Shown: piece by piece, positions 62,640-64,000 of the stretch
Layout: the number at the start of each line of letters is the position of its first letter
Position numbering within the stretch: the stretch's first letter is position 1
Source of the DNA: Agelaius tricolor
Taxonomy: Eukaryota > Chordata > Aves > Passeriformes > Icteridae
Reading direction: 5' to 3'
Length of the DNA stretch: 64,000 bases
NCBI GenBank assembly: GCA_023055355.1
Contig: JALJCS010000002.1
Coordinates: forward strand, 77,147,001 to 77,211,000
Notes under the pieces: model-generated
The model's input: only the letters and a program-made list of their open reading frames with translations
Told to the model about the DNA's origin: nothing
Database searches by the model: none
Program-made: the position numbers and the translations under genes

Positions 62640-63790
62640 GTTGATATACTTTGCATTTCCAAAAGGTATTTAGTAAGATCCTTCTCCAAACACTGTTAAA
62701 GAATTTAGTTGTGACAGCAAAATAGTTGAGATTTTCAGATGGATGGGTAAGTTATTAAGCTACAAGAAGCAAAAGAAAGCATTATTACCTAGTTTCTACA
62801 ATAGAGGCATCATAAATAAAAGTCTCTGACAAGACTTTTATTCACAATACTCATAAATTATCTGGGAAAATTGTGTGAGAAAGTTTGCTGATGATACTAA
62901 CTAATAAAGACAAAGAATGAGTGTTAATAATTAAAAATAAAACCTGCATAATATTAAGGAAATGAAATGCTACATAAATTAAATTAGGTACAAGGGAAAC
63001 ACATATGAAAGAAATAAAACTATCTATAATTATGTTTTCTGAGCCAAGTATTAGTGTTTGAAAAAAGCTCTTAGGAATATGAGAGAGAAATCTGTGTGGA
63101 AATTGAATAGTAGACAAAAAGACCTGACAAATCAAAAATACTGACAAATCATTATGCTGCTGTATAAATCCATTACATACCTTCATCTCAAATTCTATTT
63201 GAAATTCTGCCTCCATTCCTCCACTTGAATGGTACAATTTGTGTAGTAGCAAAGTAATAATATTCTATAATGTCTCTGTGTTTGGATAAAGACCACAAGA
63301 ATGAGCAAAGTTATCAGAGTTGTTTCTTTTCTATAATAAATGACTATGTATAGGAGGACTTTTCAAACAAGATAGCTGAGGGGAAACACAGAAATGGTCT
63401 GAAAAACTGAGTTATATGAAAAAGTCTATAGTGAGCACTTTTTCACTGACCTACTTCCCCCGTAAGTGATTCAAATAAAGATAGCAGGTGGTAGGCTTTA
63501 AGCTAGCTACAGTAGATTCTTTACACAGCACATGGGTAAGGTGCTCATCTACTTGTTATAAATTACAATAAACACTAAAAGTTAACATGTACTCAACAAA
63601 TGAATTGATAAAAAGACAATAAACCTCTTTGCAGTAATGCAGTAGAAACCTACCACCATATGCACAAGGAGTCCTCCAGAAAGCACAGGTCAAAATGTAG
63701 GACTGCTGAAAAGCATAATAATGCAAATTTAAAGTAGTGTATTGGAGGAAGTGGCTCAAGATACTAGACTAAATCCCTTATTGTCATTTA
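62640..63790 (+). repeat. Old CR1-clade (L3-like) LINE 3' fragment
   Basis: Several blocks keep the order of a LINE ORF2 C-terminus and 3' end: 'AAGTTTGCTGATGATACTAA' (KFADDT), 'CTGCTGTATAAATCCATTAC', GACCACAAGAATGAGCAAAG, 'GATAGCTGAGGGGAAACACA', TTCTTTACACAGCACATGGG and, near 63745-63775, a GACTAAATCCC-like terminus. Similarity is patchy with many indels, so this is an ancient copy, older than the other CR1 3' ends. The frames are closed by many stops, and the boundaries are approximate. Confidence 0.6.
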
Positions 63791-64000
63791 TGTGTTTATA
63801 TATCGAATTGATAAACAAACAGCATTTGATGTTTGAGTTGACTCAGTGAGGAATAAGCTACCAAGCTTCCCACTGTTTTGGGTAACTGAAAATTCAAATG
63901 GAAATGGGAAGGATCTGCATTTACTGAATTCTGTATTTCATATCAACACATACATAAGTAGACATACTTAATGTCAATATTTAAATGGGATGAGTGGTTG

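Noticed and set aside
1..64000. tRNA, rRNA, snRNA, CRISPR array, bacterial or phage genes
   Set aside because: I scanned for the usual signatures and found none. The window is vertebrate nuclear DNA with one gene and repeats.

Overview
This is a stretch of vertebrate nuclear DNA, almost certainly from a bird. It is AT-rich and dominated by introns. It carries several fragments of CR1 LINEs with typical avian 3' ends, and LTR-type repeats of kinds I associate with bird genomes. The LTR-like element at 59.4-60.6 kb resembles families I associate with songbirds, so a passerine is plausible, but that is inference.

The only protein-coding gene I can support is the 3' half of MMP16 (MT3-MMP), on the + strand. 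Five coding exons lie at 2895-3112, 25697-25835, 33993-34143, 38073-38188 and 42742-43076. Their splice phases join perfectly (1, 0, 1, 2, 1) and give about 319 residues. These cover the proline-rich hinge, the whole four-bladed hemopexin domain with its two closing cysteines, the stem, the transmembrane helix and the cytoplasmic tail ending in EWV. The signal peptide, prodomain, furin site and catalytic zinc domain lie upstream, outside the window. The stop codon at 43074-43076 is followed by about 10.9 kb without recognisable transposons. I read this as a very long 3' UTR ending at a poly(A) signal at 53962-53967.

Layout: 1-2894, end of the intron before the first exon seen here; 3113-25696, a 22.6-kb intron with old CR1 pieces; 25836-33992, an 8.2-kb intron with two opposed CR1 fragments and a fresh 77-bp tandem duplication; 34144-38072 and 38189-42741, shorter introns; 43077-about 53985, the 3' UTR; 53986-64000, intergenic DNA. 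The intergenic part holds a GC-richer LTR-like repeat (minus strand, 57.5-58.3 kb), a 1.2-kb LTR-like element with a target-site duplication (59.4-60.6 kb), a second copy of the first repeat family (plus strand, 61.4-62.1 kb) and an old CR1-clade LINE (62.6-63.8 kb).

I found no tRNA, rRNA, CRISPR or second protein gene and no new multi-gene system. The most interesting signals are RNA-level features of the MMP16 3' UTR (a 23-bp imperfect stem near its end, a perfect 15-bp hairpin and an 8-mer miR-146 seed match), a possible read-through isoform without a membrane anchor, an in-frame alternative splice acceptor, and the odd ends of the 1.2-kb LTR-like element.
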